Of a stretch of DNA of 14,301 nt, positions 1 to 7,220 are shown piece after piece (the first letter of the stretch is position 1; the number at the start of each line of letters is the position of its first letter). Source of the DNA: Comamonas sp. (GTDB lineage Bacteria; Pseudomonadota; Gammaproteobacteria; Burkholderiales; Burkholderiaceae_C); NCBI GenBank assembly GCA_019236485.1, contig JAFAIY010000596.1, positions 1 through 14,301 on the forward strand. The letters run 5' to 3'. Both the position numbers and the translations under genes were made by a program. A model generated the notes under the pieces. The model was not told the DNA's origin. It did no database searches and worked only from the letters and a program-made list of their open reading frames with translations.

Positions 1-423
1 AAGGAAACCAGCCAGCTGTACCAGGGCGTGGCCAATGGCGAGCTGACCTTTGCGCTGGGCTCCCTGGACACGGCCGGCCCTCTGGTGCGCGGCGGCAAGC
101 TGCGCTTCCTGGCCGTGGCCGCGCCCCAGCGCCTGGCGGGTTTCGAGAACGTGCCCACGGTGTCCGAATCGGGCGGCCCCAAGGACTTCACGGCCATAGG
201 CTGGAATGCTCTGGCCGTGCGTCCCGGCACGCCGGCCGCCGTGGTCGAGAAAATCCGCAACGACGTGCGCCAGGCCTTGACGGGCCAGGACGTGAAGGAA
301 AAGTTCGCGGCCTTCGGCTATGAGAGCTTCAACCCCACGCCCGCCGAGTTCAAGGCCTTCATGGCCTCCGAGAGCAAACGCTTCGGCGAGGTGATCAAGA
401 AGGCCGGCCTGGCCCTGGACTGA
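1..423 (+). CDS. Bug/TctC-family tripartite tricarboxylate transporter substrate-binding protein (3' part)
   Basis: The reading frame is open from base 1 and stops with TGA at 421-423, so only the last 140 residues are present and the start and signal peptide lie outside. Visible features are typical of the C-terminal lobe of Bug periplasmic receptors: the stretch G-x-L-x-x-A-G-P-L-V-R-G-G-K-L-R-x-L-A-V near residues 20-40, then V-P-T-V-S-E-S-G, then G-W-N-A-L-A-V-R-P-G-T-P, and an amphipathic helix ending in FGEVIKKAGLALD. Family members bind small organic acids or other carbon compounds in the periplasm and either deliver them to a TctAB membrane pair or act as stand-alone receptors. No TctA or TctB gene is seen here, and the neighbour is an unrelated MFS carrier, so the ligand cannot be named. 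The family call is firm; the substrate is unknown. Confidence 0.88.
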   Translation, partial: KETSQLYQGVANGELTFALGSLDTAGPLVRGGKLRFLAVAAPQRLAGFENVPTVSESGGPKDFTAIGWNALAVRPGTPAAVVEKIRNDVRQALTGQDVKEKFAAFGYESFNPTPAEFKAFMASESKRFGEVIKKAGLALD

Positions 424-439
424 TTTCCGGCCCGCAAAG

Positions 440-466
440 AAAGCCGCCTGCCCGGGCGGCTTTTTT
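440..466 (+). terminator. Rho-independent terminator of the Bug-family gene
   Basis: A 9-bp perfect stem (AAAGCCGCC at 440-448 with GGCGGCTTT at 455-463) closes a 6-base loop. It is followed by a run of six T at 461-466, 17 bases after the stop codon of the solute-binding protein. This is a textbook intrinsic terminator for + transcription. Confidence 0.9.
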
Positions 467-482
467 CATGCACGCCGGCAAT

Positions 483-510
483 AAAAAACGCCCGGAACCA
501 GCCGGGCGTT
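483..510 (-). terminator. Rho-independent terminator of the MFS gene
   Basis: A 9-bp stem (AACGCCCGG at 487-495 with CCGGGCGTT at 502-510) has a 6-base loop. Read on the minus strand, it is followed by six T (complement of A483-A488). It lies 18 bases past the stop of the MFS gene. With the terminator at 440-466 it insulates the two converging genes from each other. Confidence 0.88.
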
Positions 511-528
511 CTTGTTGGGCGGCAACGC

Positions 529-1869
529 TTACTGGTCGCGCGCCTCGATCGCGCGGTTGATGCCCAGGGCCGCCAGCGTGCACAGCGCGCCGGAGAGCAG
601 ATACAGACCCAGCGCCACCAGGCCGAACCTGGCGGACACGCCCAGGGCCACCAGCGGCGCAAAGGCCGCGCCTATCAGCCAGGCCATGTCGGTGGACAGG
701 GCAGCGCCGGTATAGCGGTAGCGCGAGGGGAAGTTCGAGGTCACCGTGCCCGAGGACTGACCGTAGGACAGGCCCAGCAGGATGAAGCCCACGATGATGA
801 ACACATTGTTGCCCACGGTGCCGCTGCCCAGCAGCCAGGGAGCGAGAAAGCTGAAGATGCCGATCAGGCAGGCCATGGCGCCCAGGGTGTTGCGGCGCCC
901 TACGCGGTCGGCCAGCCAGCCCGAGAACATGATGGCTCCGGCCGCAAGCACGGCGCCTATGATCTGCACCACCAGCACTTCCGTCACCGACTGGTTGGAG
1001 TACATGGAGATCCAGGACAGCGGGAAGACGGTCACCAGGTGGAACAGCGCAAAGCTGGCCAGGGCCGCAAAAGCGCCGATCATCACGTTGCGGCCTTCGT
1101 CGCGCATCAGGCTGGTCACGCTGATGGGCTCGAGCTCGCGCTCCTGCAGCATCTGCACATAGGACTGGCCCACCACCAGGCGCAGGCGTGCAAACAGGGC
1201 CACCACGTTGATGGCGAAGGCCACGCAGAAGGGATAGCGCCAGCCCCAGCTCAGGAAGTCCTCGGCGCTCAGGCTCGCATAGAAATAGGCAAACAGCGCG
1301 GCGGCGATGATGAAGCCCACGGGCGCGCCCAGCTGGCCGATCATCGAATACCAGCCGCGGCGGTTCTTGGGGGCCGACATGGCCAGCAGCGACGGCAGCC
1401 CATCCCAGGAGCCGCCCAGGGCCAGGCCCTGGCCGACGCGCAGCACCATCAGCGCCCAGACGGCGGTCATGCCGGCATCGTGGTAGCTGGGCAGAAAAGT
1501 CATGCCCACGGTGCAGACCCCGAGCAGGAACAGGGCCAGCGTCAGCTTGGTCGCGCGGCCCCAGCGCCGTTGCACGGCCATGGACAGCGCCGTGCCGACG
1601 GGACGCGCCACAAAGGCCAGGGAGAAGATCGCAAACGCGGCCAGCGTGCCGTCGAGCTTGGACAGATAGGGAAACAGCAGCGCCGGAAACACCAGCACGC
1701 AGGCGATGCCGAACACAAAGAAGTCGAAATACTCGGAAGACCGGCCGATGATCACGCCGACGGCAATCTCTCCGGGAGTCACATCCTCGTCGGTCTGCGC
1801 ATAGCCCAGTTTCTCGAAATGGTCATAGTCTTGCTGAGTAAGACCCATGGACGGATTCAGGCTTGTCAT
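529..1869 (-). CDS. MFS transporter, metabolite:H+ symporter (MHS) type
   Basis: This is a 446-residue polytopic membrane protein with about twelve hydrophobic segments, the usual size for MHS carriers (KgtP, ProP, ShiA types), which use the proton gradient to import organic acids or osmolytes. Family marks are S-E-Y-F-D-F-F-V-F-G near residues 45-54 (the E-x-Y-D-F-F element of MHS helix 1), R-V-x-Q-G-L-A-L-G-G near 144-153, Q-L-G-A-P-V-G-F near 179-186, and a complete motif A, GWLADRVGRR, at 317-326. The first-half motif A is degenerate (MAVQRRWGR at 98-106 without the conserved Asp), and the usual G-G-E-W-G-G is G-G-S-W-D-G. The ATG at 1869 is supported by AAGGAGAT (complement of 1877-1884) 7 bases upstream. 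The gene is divergent from cyoA and stands alone. The substrate cannot be told from sequence. Confidence 0.85.
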   Translation of the reverse strand: MTSLNPSMGLTQQDYDHFEKLGYAQTDEDVTPGEIAVGVIIGRSSEYFDFFVFGIACVLVFPALLFPYLSKLDGTLAAFAIFSLAFVARPVGTALSMAVQRRWGRATKLTLALFLLGVCTVGMTFLPSYHDAGMTAVWALMVLRVGQGLALGGSWDGLPSLLAMSAPKNRRGWYSMIGQLGAPVGFIIAAALFAYFYASLSAEDFLSWGWRYPFCVAFAINVVALFARLRLVVGQSYVQMLQERELEPISVTSLMRDEGRNVMIGAFAALASFALFHLVTVFPLSWISMYSNQSVTEVLVVQIIGAVLAAGAIMFSGWLADRVGRRNTLGAMACLIGIFSFLAPWLLGSGTVGNNVFIIVGFILLGLSYGQSSGTVTSNFPSRYRYTGAALSTDMAWLIGAAFAPLVALGVSARFGLVALGLYLLSGALCTLAALGINRAIEARDQ

Positions 1870-2103
1870 ATGGTGTATCTCCTTGTCTTACTTGCTGTCG
1901 CTGGGACGCTTTCCGTTCTACGCCCAAGCATGTGCAGCTGCAATAGAGTTTTTGCCCTGGATGCCGTCGGCCCAGGGCCGGCCGGGCGGCCTCATGGGGC
2001 CGGTTTTGACAATTGCAAGTTTTTTTGCACCTGCGAGTACACTGCTACCCAGGACAGCTAAGCCCTTGTCGCATAGCGCATTTTGCTAGCTAGCAGTTTG
2101 ACC

Positions 2104-2127
2104 TTGGACAAAATGTCCAATGGACAA
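2104..2127. repeat. Three alternating TGGACA half-sites (candidate operator)
   Basis: TTGGACA (2104-2110) and TGTCCAA (2114-2120) form a perfect 7-bp inverted repeat around AAA. TGGACAA (2121-2127) follows at once and pairs with the same middle arm around one base. The result is right-left-right half-sites spaced evenly within 24 bp, about 80-100 bases before cyoA. It does not fit the 14-bp FNR/ANR box (TTGAT-N4-ATCAA). The arrangement suggests binding of a dimeric regulator, but which one is unknown. Confidence 0.45.
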
Positions 2128-2181
2128 ACACCCGGTTCGTATTACATTCGCCCAGATCCAGTAATCCGCGTTTACACCTAA

Positions 2182-2198
2182 GCGCGACTTTGTCACGC
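2182..2198. promoter_or_regulatory. RegA/RoxR-like GTCGC palindrome before cyoA
   Basis: GCGCGAC (2182-2188) and GTCACGC (2192-2198) form an imperfect palindrome (6 of 7 positions) around TTT. The core GCGAC/GTCGC half-site resembles the GCGNC...GTCGC type of element described for RegA/PrrA regulators. A second GTCGC lies at 2068-2072. The palindrome ends 7 bases before the cyoA start codon, so a bound protein would touch the start of the transcript or block it. GC-rich DNA makes such words common, so this is a hypothesis based on the regBA genes downstream. Confidence 0.3.
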
Positions 2199-2205
2199 CC
2201 AAAGC

Positions 2206-3252
2206 ATGTTAAAAATCAAGGAAATCCGTGGGCCCGCGTGGCTCTCAGCGGCCGCTTTGACCGCAACCCTCGCCGGTTGCAGCAAAGCCGTCGTGCTCAA
2301 TCCGGCTGGCGACGTTGCCAAGCAACAAGGCGATCTGGTGGTTACGGCCACCTTGCTGATGCTGCTCATCATCGTTCCCGTCATCTTTCTGACCCTGCTG
2401 TTCGCCTGGAAGTACCGCCAGTCCAACACCGAAGCCAAGTACGACCCCGAGTGGCACCACTCCACCGCGCTGGAACTGGTGATCTGGACCGTGCCGCTGC
2501 TGATCATCATCGCCCTGGGCGCCATCACCTGGATCAGCACCCACAAGCTCGACCCCTATCGTCCGCTGGACCGCATCTCCGCGACCAAGCCCCTGTCGGC
2601 CGACGTCAAGCCCCTGGAAGTGCAGGTCGTCTCCATGGACTGGAAATGGCTGTTCTTCTACCCCGAGCAAGGCATTGCAACCGTGAACGAGCTCGCAGCG
2701 CCCGTGGATCGCCCGATCCACTTCAAGCTGACGGCCTCCGACACCATGAGCGCCTTTTACGTGCCTGATCTGGCCGGCATGATCTACACCATGCCCGGCA
2801 TGCAGACCGAGCTCAACGCCGTGATCAACAAGCCCGGTGTTTACAAAGGTATGGCCTCGCACTACAGCGGCGCCGGTTTCGCCGGCATGCACTTCAAGTT
2901 CCACGGTGTGAGCAACGAAGAATTCGAGCAATGGATTGCCAAGGCCAAGACCGAAGGCAAGGCGCTGACCCGCGAGGCCTATCTGGATCTGGCCAAGCCC
3001 AGCGAGCGCAACCCCATCGAGCGCTTCTCCTCCGTGACCGAAGGCCTGTACGACAAGGTGCTCAACCGCTGCGTGGAAGAAGGCAAGATGTGCATGCACC
3101 ACATGATGGCCATCGACGCTGCAGGCGGCGAAGCCCATATGAAGGCCTCGGGCCTGAACCTGCCCCAGGACGTGTGCACGGTTCAGAACGCCGATCGCAT
3201 CGTGGCCCTGCTGGACTCGCAGAACGCCCAAGCCAAGGCTGTGCTGCAGTAA
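2206..3252 (+). CDS. cyoA: Cytochrome bo3-type ubiquinol oxidase subunit II (CyoA)
   Basis: This is subunit II of the proton-pumping quinol oxidase in the cytoplasmic membrane. It is a predicted lipoprotein: a short basic N-terminus, a hydrophobic stretch and the lipobox L22-A23-G24-C25, with the cysteine at the same position as in E. coli CyoA. Two membrane helices follow (about 46-68 and 90-110), then a periplasmic cupredoxin domain with W-K-W-L-F at 146-150. The CuA ligands of cytochrome c oxidases (C-x3-C-x3-H) are absent; S218-H-Y-S-G-A-G-F-A-G-M stands there instead. This marks a quinol and not a cytochrome c oxidase. At 348 residues it is about 30 longer than E. coli CyoA, with a C-terminal tail holding C289, C296 and C324 and the cluster MCMHHMM (295-301). 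The ATG at 2206 has no clear Shine-Dalgarno. It is the first gene of the operon, 18 bases before cyoB. Confidence 0.95.
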   Translation: MLKIKEIRGPAWLSAAALTATLAGCSKAVVLNPAGDVAKQQGDLVVTATLLMLLIIVPVIFLTLLFAWKYRQSNTEAKYDPEWHHSTALELVIWTVPLLIIIALGAITWISTHKLDPYRPLDRISATKPLSADVKPLEVQVVSMDWKWLFFYPEQGIATVNELAAPVDRPIHFKLTASDTMSAFYVPDLAGMIYTMPGMQTELNAVINKPGVYKGMASHYSGAGFAGMHFKFHGVSNEEFEQWIAKAKTEGKALTREAYLDLAKPSERNPIERFSSVTEGLYDKVLNRCVEEGKMCMHHMMAIDAAGGEAHMKASGLNLPQDVCTVQNADRIVALLDSQNAQAKAVLQ

Positions 3253-3270
3253 CGAAGAGAACAACTCAAC

Positions 3271-5274
3271 ATGTCTGAACAAACAACACCGGCACACTGG
3301 CTGCTCGGCCGCATCACGTGGGACCAGATCCCCATGACGCACGAGCCCATCGTGCTCTATACCTTCCTCGCCGTGATGCTCGGCGGCCTCGTCGTTGTGG
3401 CCGGCATCACCAAGTTCCGCCTCTGGGGTCCGCTCTGGAAGGACTGGATCTGCTCGATCGACCACAAGAAGATCGGCATCATGTACATGATCCTCGGTCT
3501 GGTCATGTTCCTGCGCGGCTTCGCCGACGCCGTGATGATGCGTCTGCAGCAGTCCATGGCCTTTGGCGAGAACCTGGGCTATCTGCCCCCTCACCACTAC
3601 GACCAGATCTTCACCGCCCACGGCGTGATCATGATCTTCTTCGTGGCCATGCCTTTCGTGACGGGCCTGATGAACTATCTGGTGCCGCTGCAGATCGGCG
3701 CACGCGACGTGTCCTTCCCGTTCCTGAACAACTTCAGCTTCTGGATGACCACGGGCGGCGCCGTGCTGGTGATGATCTCCCTGTTCCTGGGCGAGTTCTC
3801 CACCTCCGGCTGGCTGGCTCTGTCCAATCTGGGGCACCAGAACCCAGGCACGGGTCTTGACTACTACATCTGGGGCCTGCAGGTCGCAGGCGTGGGCACG
3901 ACCTTGTCGGGTATCAACCTGATCGTGACCATCATCAAGATGCGCGCACCCGGCATGAACCTGATGAAGATGCCCGTCTTCACCTGGACCGCCCTGTGCA
4001 CCAACGCCCTGATCGTGGCCTCCTTCCCCGTGCTGACCGCAGCCCTGGTGCTGATGACCCTGGACCGCTACCTGGGCACGCACTTCTTCTCGAACGACTT
4101 CGGCGGCAACCCGATGTTGTACGTGAACCTGATCTGGATCTGGGGCCACCCCGAGGTCTACATCCTGATCCTGCCCTGCTTCGGCGTGTTCTCCGAAATC
4201 GTGGCCACCTTCAGCCGCAAGCGCCTGTTCGGCTACACCTCCATGGTCTACGCCACCGTGTGTATCACCGTGCTGTCCTACCTGGTGTGGCTGCACCACT
4301 TCTTCACCATGGGCTCGGGCGCCAGCGTGAATACCTTCTTCGGTATCACCACGATGATCATCTCGATCCCCACGGGCGCGAAGATCTTCAACTGGCTGTT
4401 CACCATGTACCGCGGCCGCATCCGCTTCTCGGTGCCCATGCTGTGGACCGTGGGCTTCATGGTCACTTTCGCCATCGGCGGCATGACCGGCGTGCTGCTG
4501 GCCGTGCCTCCCGCAGACTTCGTGCTGCACAACTCGCTGTTCCTGATCGCCCACTTCCACAACGTGATCATCGGCGGCGTGGTGTTTGCGGTGTTTGCCG
4601 GCATCAACTACTGGTTCCCCAAGGCTTTCGGCTTCAAGCTCAACGAGTTCTGGGGCAGGGCTTCGTTCTGGTTCTGGCTGGTGGGTTTCTGGGTCGCTTT
4701 CACGCCCCTGTACATCCTGGGCCTGATGGGCGTGACCCGTCGTGCCAACCACTTTGACGATCCTTCGCTGCAGATCTGGTTCATCATCGCTGCCTGCGGT
4801 GCGGCCCTGATCGCTGCCGGCATCGGCTGCTTCTTCATCCAGCTGGCCGTGTCCATCTGGAAGCGCGACGAACTGCGCGACGTCACCGGCGACCCCTGGG
4901 AAGGCCGTACGCTGGAATGGGCGACTTCCTCGCCCCCTCCCCAGTACAACTTTGCCTTCACCCCCGTGGTGCATGACATCGACGCCTGGACCGACATGAA
5001 GAAGCATGGCTACCAGCGTCCGCTGAGCGGCTTCGAGCCCATCCACATGCCCGCCAACACCGGCGCCGGCGTGGTGATCGCGGCCCTGTCCTCCGTCTTC
5101 GGCTTTGCCATGATCTGGCACATGTGGCCTCTGGCGATCGGCTCCTTTGCACTGACCGTGCTGGCTTCGATCATCCATACCTTCAACTACAAGCGTGACT
5201 ACTACATCCCCGCAGCCGAAGTGGTTGCCACGGAAGAAGCACGTACCAAGCAGCTTGCAGCAGCCCATGTCTAA
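3271..5274 (+). CDS. cyoB: Cytochrome bo3-type ubiquinol oxidase subunit I (CyoB)
   Basis: This is the catalytic subunit: it oxidises ubiquinol, reduces O2 to water at the heme-CuB centre and pumps protons. Its 667 residues are close to the 663 of E. coli. Every key residue checked is present. The quinol site has R82, D86, H109 and Q112. The low-spin heme ligands are H117 and H430, and the high-spin heme ligand is H428. The CuB ligands are H293, H342 and H343, with the cross-linking Tyr at 297. The D-channel has D146 and E295, and the K-channel has K371. The sequence around H293 is W-G-H-P-E-V-Y. A weak AAGAGA (3255-3260) lies 10 bases before the ATG. The stop overlaps the start of cyoC by 8 bases. 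Nothing suggests loss of function. Confidence 0.98.
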   Translation: MSEQTTPAHWLLGRITWDQIPMTHEPIVLYTFLAVMLGGLVVVAGITKFRLWGPLWKDWICSIDHKKIGIMYMILGLVMFLRGFADAVMMRLQQSMAFGENLGYLPPHHYDQIFTAHGVIMIFFVAMPFVTGLMNYLVPLQIGARDVSFPFLNNFSFWMTTGGAVLVMISLFLGEFSTSGWLALSNLGHQNPGTGLDYYIWGLQVAGVGTTLSGINLIVTIIKMRAPGMNLMKMPVFTWTALCTNALIVASFPVLTAALVLMTLDRYLGTHFFSNDFGGNPMLYVNLIWIWGHPEVYILILPCFGVFSEIVATFSRKRLFGYTSMVYATVCITVLSYLVWLHHFFTMGSGASVNTFFGITTMIISIPTGAKIFNWLFTMYRGRIRFSVPMLWTVGFMVTFAIGGMTGVLLAVPPADFVLHNSLFLIAHFHNVIIGGVVFAVFAGINYWFPKAFGFKLNEFWGRASFWFWLVGFWVAFTPLYILGLMGVTRRANHFDDPSLQIWFIIAACGAALIAAGIGCFFIQLAVSIWKRDELRDVTGDPWEGRTLEWATSSPPPQYNFAFTPVVHDIDAWTDMKKHGYQRPLSGFEPIHMPANTGAGVVIAALSSVFGFAMIWHMWPLAIGSFALTVLASIIHTFNYKRDYYIPAAEVVATEEARTKQLAAAHV

Positions 5275-5899
5275 TACGCATATCAACGCTGGCGGCGCAG
5301 CCGCCCTGGCACCGCGCGAGTACCACCTCGCCCATGAGCCGCATCCGGAGAACGGCACCTCGCTGGGCTTCTGGCTCTATCTGATGAGCGACTGCCTGAT
5401 CTTCGCAGCGCTGTTCGCCACCTACGGCGTGCTGGGTCGCAACTATGCGGCCGGCCCCACGGGCAAGGAGCTGTTCGACCTGGGCCTGGTGGCCCTGAAC
5501 ACGGCCTTCCTGCTGATGTCGTCCATCACCTTCGGCTTTGCCATGCTGCAAAAGCAGAAGAAGAATGTGAACGGCACGCTGCTGTGGCTGGCCATCACCG
5601 GCCTGCTAGGCGCAGCCTTCCTGGCCGTGGAACTGTACGAGTTCCACCACCTGATCCATGAAGGTGCGGGCCCCACGCGCAGCGCCTTCCTGTCGTCCTT
5701 CTTCACCCTGGTGAGCACCCACGGTCTGCACGTGACCTTCGGTCTGATCTGGCTGATCACGCTGATGATCCAGATCAGCAAGCACGGCCTGATCGAAGCC
5801 AATGTGCGCCGCATCAACTGCCTGTCCATGTTCTGGCACTTCTTGGACGTGGTCTGGATCGGCGTGTTCACCTTTGTGTATCTGATGGGGGTGCTGTAA
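5267..5899 (+). CDS. cyoC: Cytochrome bo3-type ubiquinol oxidase subunit III (CyoC)
   Basis: This 210-residue membrane subunit has five hydrophobic helices and belongs to the heme-copper oxidase subunit III family. It stabilises subunit I and lines the oxygen and proton-uptake side; it carries no cofactor. Marks are [10 protein letters not shown] near residues 32-41, E-L-Y-E-F-H-H-L with the conserved Glu, S-T-H-G-L-H-V-T, and W-H-F-L-D-V-V-W near the end. The frame is open further upstream (to 5195), but the ATG at 5267 gives the family length (E. coli 204). It overlaps the cyoB stop in the sequence ATGTCTAA, which suggests translational coupling, since no good Shine-Dalgarno is seen. The stop abuts the cyoD start directly. 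Confidence 0.96.
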   Translation: MSNTHINAGGAAALAPREYHLAHEPHPENGTSLGFWLYLMSDCLIFAALFATYGVLGRNYAAGPTGKELFDLGLVALNTAFLLMSSITFGFAMLQKQKKNVNGTLLWLAITGLLGAAFLAVELYEFHHLIHEGAGPTRSAFLSSFFTLVSTHGLHVTFGLIWLITLMIQISKHGLIEANVRRINCLSMFWHFLDVVWIGVFTFVYLMGVL

Positions 5900-6307
5900 A
5901 TGAGCGCACACGATATCCACGCCGGCCATGACGACCACCACGCACATGACGACCTGCATGTCAGCCTGGGCGACTATGTCAAGGGCTTCATCCTGGCCGT
6001 CATCCTGACCGCCATTCCCTTTGCACTGGTCATGGGCAATGTGATCCAGGACCGCGCGACCGCCGTGGCGGTGCTGGGCCTGTTTGCCGTGGTGCAGATC
6101 ATTGTGCACATGGTGTACTTCCTGCACATGAACGGCAAGATCCAGGGCGGCTGGACCATGCTGTCCACCATCTTCACGGTCGTCTTCGTGGCCATCGGCA
6201 TTGCCGGCACGCTGTGGGTCATGTTCCACATGAACACCAATATGATGCCCAAGCATGAAATGCCCATGGCTCCCGCCATGTCGGCCCCTGCTGCAGTCAC
6301 ACCTTGA
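5900..6307 (+). CDS. cyoD: Cytochrome bo3-type ubiquinol oxidase subunit IV (CyoD), with His- and Met-rich tails
   Basis: This small subunit IV has three membrane helices (about 28-48, 57-77 and 85-108) and helps assembly of the CuB centre in E. coli bo3. The core matches the family (D-Y-V-K-G-F near 25-30, V-Q-I-I-V-H-M-V-Y-F-L-H-M near 65-77). The protein is 135 residues against 109 in E. coli, and the extra length is in odd tails. The first 20 residues hold seven His (4, 7, 10, 13, 14, 16, 20). The tail after helix three holds H110, M111, M115, M116, H119, M121, M123 and M127. Metal binding, for example copper delivery, is a possibility but is only inferred. A G-rich stretch ends 8 bases before the ATG. 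The TGA stop overlaps the TTG start of the SURF1 gene. Confidence 0.94.
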   Translation: MSAHDIHAGHDDHHAHDDLHVSLGDYVKGFILAVILTAIPFALVMGNVIQDRATAVAVLGLFAVVQIIVHMVYFLHMNGKIQGGWTMLSTIFTVVFVAIGIAGTLWVMFHMNTNMMPKHEMPMAPAMSAPAAVTP

Positions 6308-7092
6308 CTCAGACACTGAAGAACTGGAGCGCCGCCGAGCGGCGCTCCCCCTTCGCCAAGGCGATGCTCATTTGCGTGGGCATCGCCTTGTTTTTAGGCT
6401 TCATGGCTTTGGGCAGCTGGCAGGTGCAGCGCCGCGCCTGGAAGCTGGACCTCATCGCGCGTGTGGAGCAGCGCGTGCATGCAGCCCCCGTGGCCGTGCC
6501 AGCACCTGGCCTGTGGCCGCAGATCGATGCCGCGGGCTACGAATACCTGCCGGTCCGGGCCCGCGGCCTGTGGCTGGAGAAGCAAAGCGTGCTGACCAAG
6601 GCCTTGACCGAAGACGGCGCGGGCTTCTGGCTCATGACGCCGCTGCAGCTGGACGACGGCACGCAGATCCTGGTCAACCGCGGCTTCACGCCCGAGAAGC
6701 TGCGCAGCCAATGGCTGAAGCAGATTGCCGAAGCCGGCCCGTCCGCCGAGACCATCACCGTCATTGGTCTGATGCGCATGAGCGAGCCCGGCGGCGGTTT
6801 TCTGCGCCACAACAATGCGGCCGCGGGCCAGTGGTTCTCGCGCGACGTGGCGGCCATTGCCAAAAGCCAGGGCCTGAGCCGGGCCGCGCCCTATTTCATC
6901 GATCTGGGCGTACCCGCCGGCAACCCGGCCCATGCGGACAGCGCGCCGGCGACTGCCGAGCTTCGCCCCGGCATGACGGTGATCCGCTTCTCCAACAGCC
7001 ATCTGGTCTATGCGCTGACCTGGTACGGGCTGGCGGCCATGGTCGTGGTCGCGGCCTGGCTGGTGCGCAGGCACGACAGGGCCAAGGCCTGA
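6304..7092 (+). CDS. SURF1-family oxidase assembly protein
   Basis: This 262-residue membrane protein has the SURF1 layout: a first helix (about 19-37), a large periplasmic domain, and a second helix (about 233-253). Diagnostic stretches are G-S-W-Q-V-Q-R-R-A-W-K (37-47), L-V-N-R-G-F (123-128) and N-S-H-L-V-Y-A-L-T-W-Y-G-L-A (231-244). SURF1 proteins bind heme and help insert it into subunit I of heme-copper oxidases; Paracoccus has a separate copy (Surf1q) for its quinol oxidase. Its place at the end of cyoABCD suggests it serves this oxidase. The TTG start at 6304 overlaps the cyoD stop in TTGA. No Shine-Dalgarno is visible, so coupling is likely. The next in-frame ATG (6364) would cut into helix one and is less likely. 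Transcription ends at the terminator at 7108. Confidence 0.9.
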   Translation: MTQTLKNWSAAERRSPFAKAMLICVGIALFLGFMALGSWQVQRRAWKLDLIARVEQRVHAAPVAVPAPGLWPQIDAAGYEYLPVRARGLWLEKQSVLTKALTEDGAGFWLMTPLQLDDGTQILVNRGFTPEKLRSQWLKQIAEAGPSAETITVIGLMRMSEPGGGFLRHNNAAAGQWFSRDVAAIAKSQGLSRAAPYFIDLGVPAGNPAHADSAPATAELRPGMTVIRFSNSHLVYALTWYGLAAMVVVAAWLVRRHDRAKA

Positions 7093-7107
7093 CCCCATCC
7101 GCCGACC

Positions 7108-7131
7108 AAGCGCCCCTCGGGGCGCTTTTTT
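7108..7131 (+). terminator. Rho-independent terminator of the cyoABCD-SURF1 operon
   Basis: AAGCGCCC (7108-7115) pairs with GGGCGCTT (7120-7127) around a CTCG tetraloop, and six T follow at 7126-7131. It stands 15 bases past the SURF1 stop and separates the oxidase operon from the kinase-regulator pair, which then needs its own promoter or read-through. Confidence 0.9.
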
Positions 7132-7220
7132 CATCGCCGGGCCGCTTCGACACCCACCCTACACCAGAAAAGCATGGCCCCAGGGCGCCGCGCGGCAGCG
7201 GGCTCGGGGACAATTGCGCG

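Larger units (their letters stand above)
1870..2205. promoter_or_regulatory. Divergent intergenic region between the MFS gene and cyoA
   Basis: No gene is seen in these 336 bases. The region must hold the promoters of the MFS gene (leftwards) and of the cyo operon (rightwards). On the minus strand, TTGCAG (complement of 1938-1943) and TAGAAC (complement of 1915-1920) are 17 bases apart and could be a sigma70-type promoter for the MFS gene; this is weak. On + there is a TTGACA at 2006-2011 next to a T-rich tract, and an AT-rich TATTAC at 2140-2145, but no convincing spaced pair. Other items are a GCCCTGG/CCAGGGC inverted repeat (1954-1960 and 1972-1978), a TGGACA repeat cluster (2104-2127) and a GTCGC-type palindrome (2182-2198). 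The last two are listed separately. Confidence 0.6.

Noticed and set aside
1..1869. The Bug solute-binding protein and the MFS carrier as one transport system
   Set aside because: They converge, each has its own terminator, and Bug receptors partner with TctAB-type proteins and not MFS carriers. No functional link is supported.
1039..2061. A 340-codon + strand frame opposite the MFS gene and running into the intergenic region
   Set aside because: The product is dominated by Gln, His, Gly and Ala repeats typical of an antisense frame. The MFS gene on the other strand has clear family motifs and a ribosome site.
2104..2120. TTGGACAAAATGTCCAA as an FNR/ANR box
   Set aside because: The palindrome is 17 bp and its arms are TTGGA/TCCAA. 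FNR-type boxes are 14 bp TTGAT-N4-ATCAA, so spacing and sequence do not fit.
5195..5266. A longer cyoC start giving 24 extra residues
   Set aside because: It would overlap cyoB by 80 bases and exceed the family length. The ATG at 5267 gives a normal CyoC start.
2245..5358. A 1,037-codon open frame on the minus strand across cyoA, cyoB and the start of cyoC
   Set aside because: It lies opposite three well-identified genes, its product is extremely rich in His, Gly, Gln, Asp and Val with no recognisable domain, and it looks like a GC-driven antisense frame.
6255..7220. An upstream extension of the sensor kinase frame through the SURF1 gene
   Set aside because: It overlaps SURF1 in another frame and passes through the terminator at 7108-7131. 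Kinase similarity begins only near 7221, where GTG follows GGGGA.
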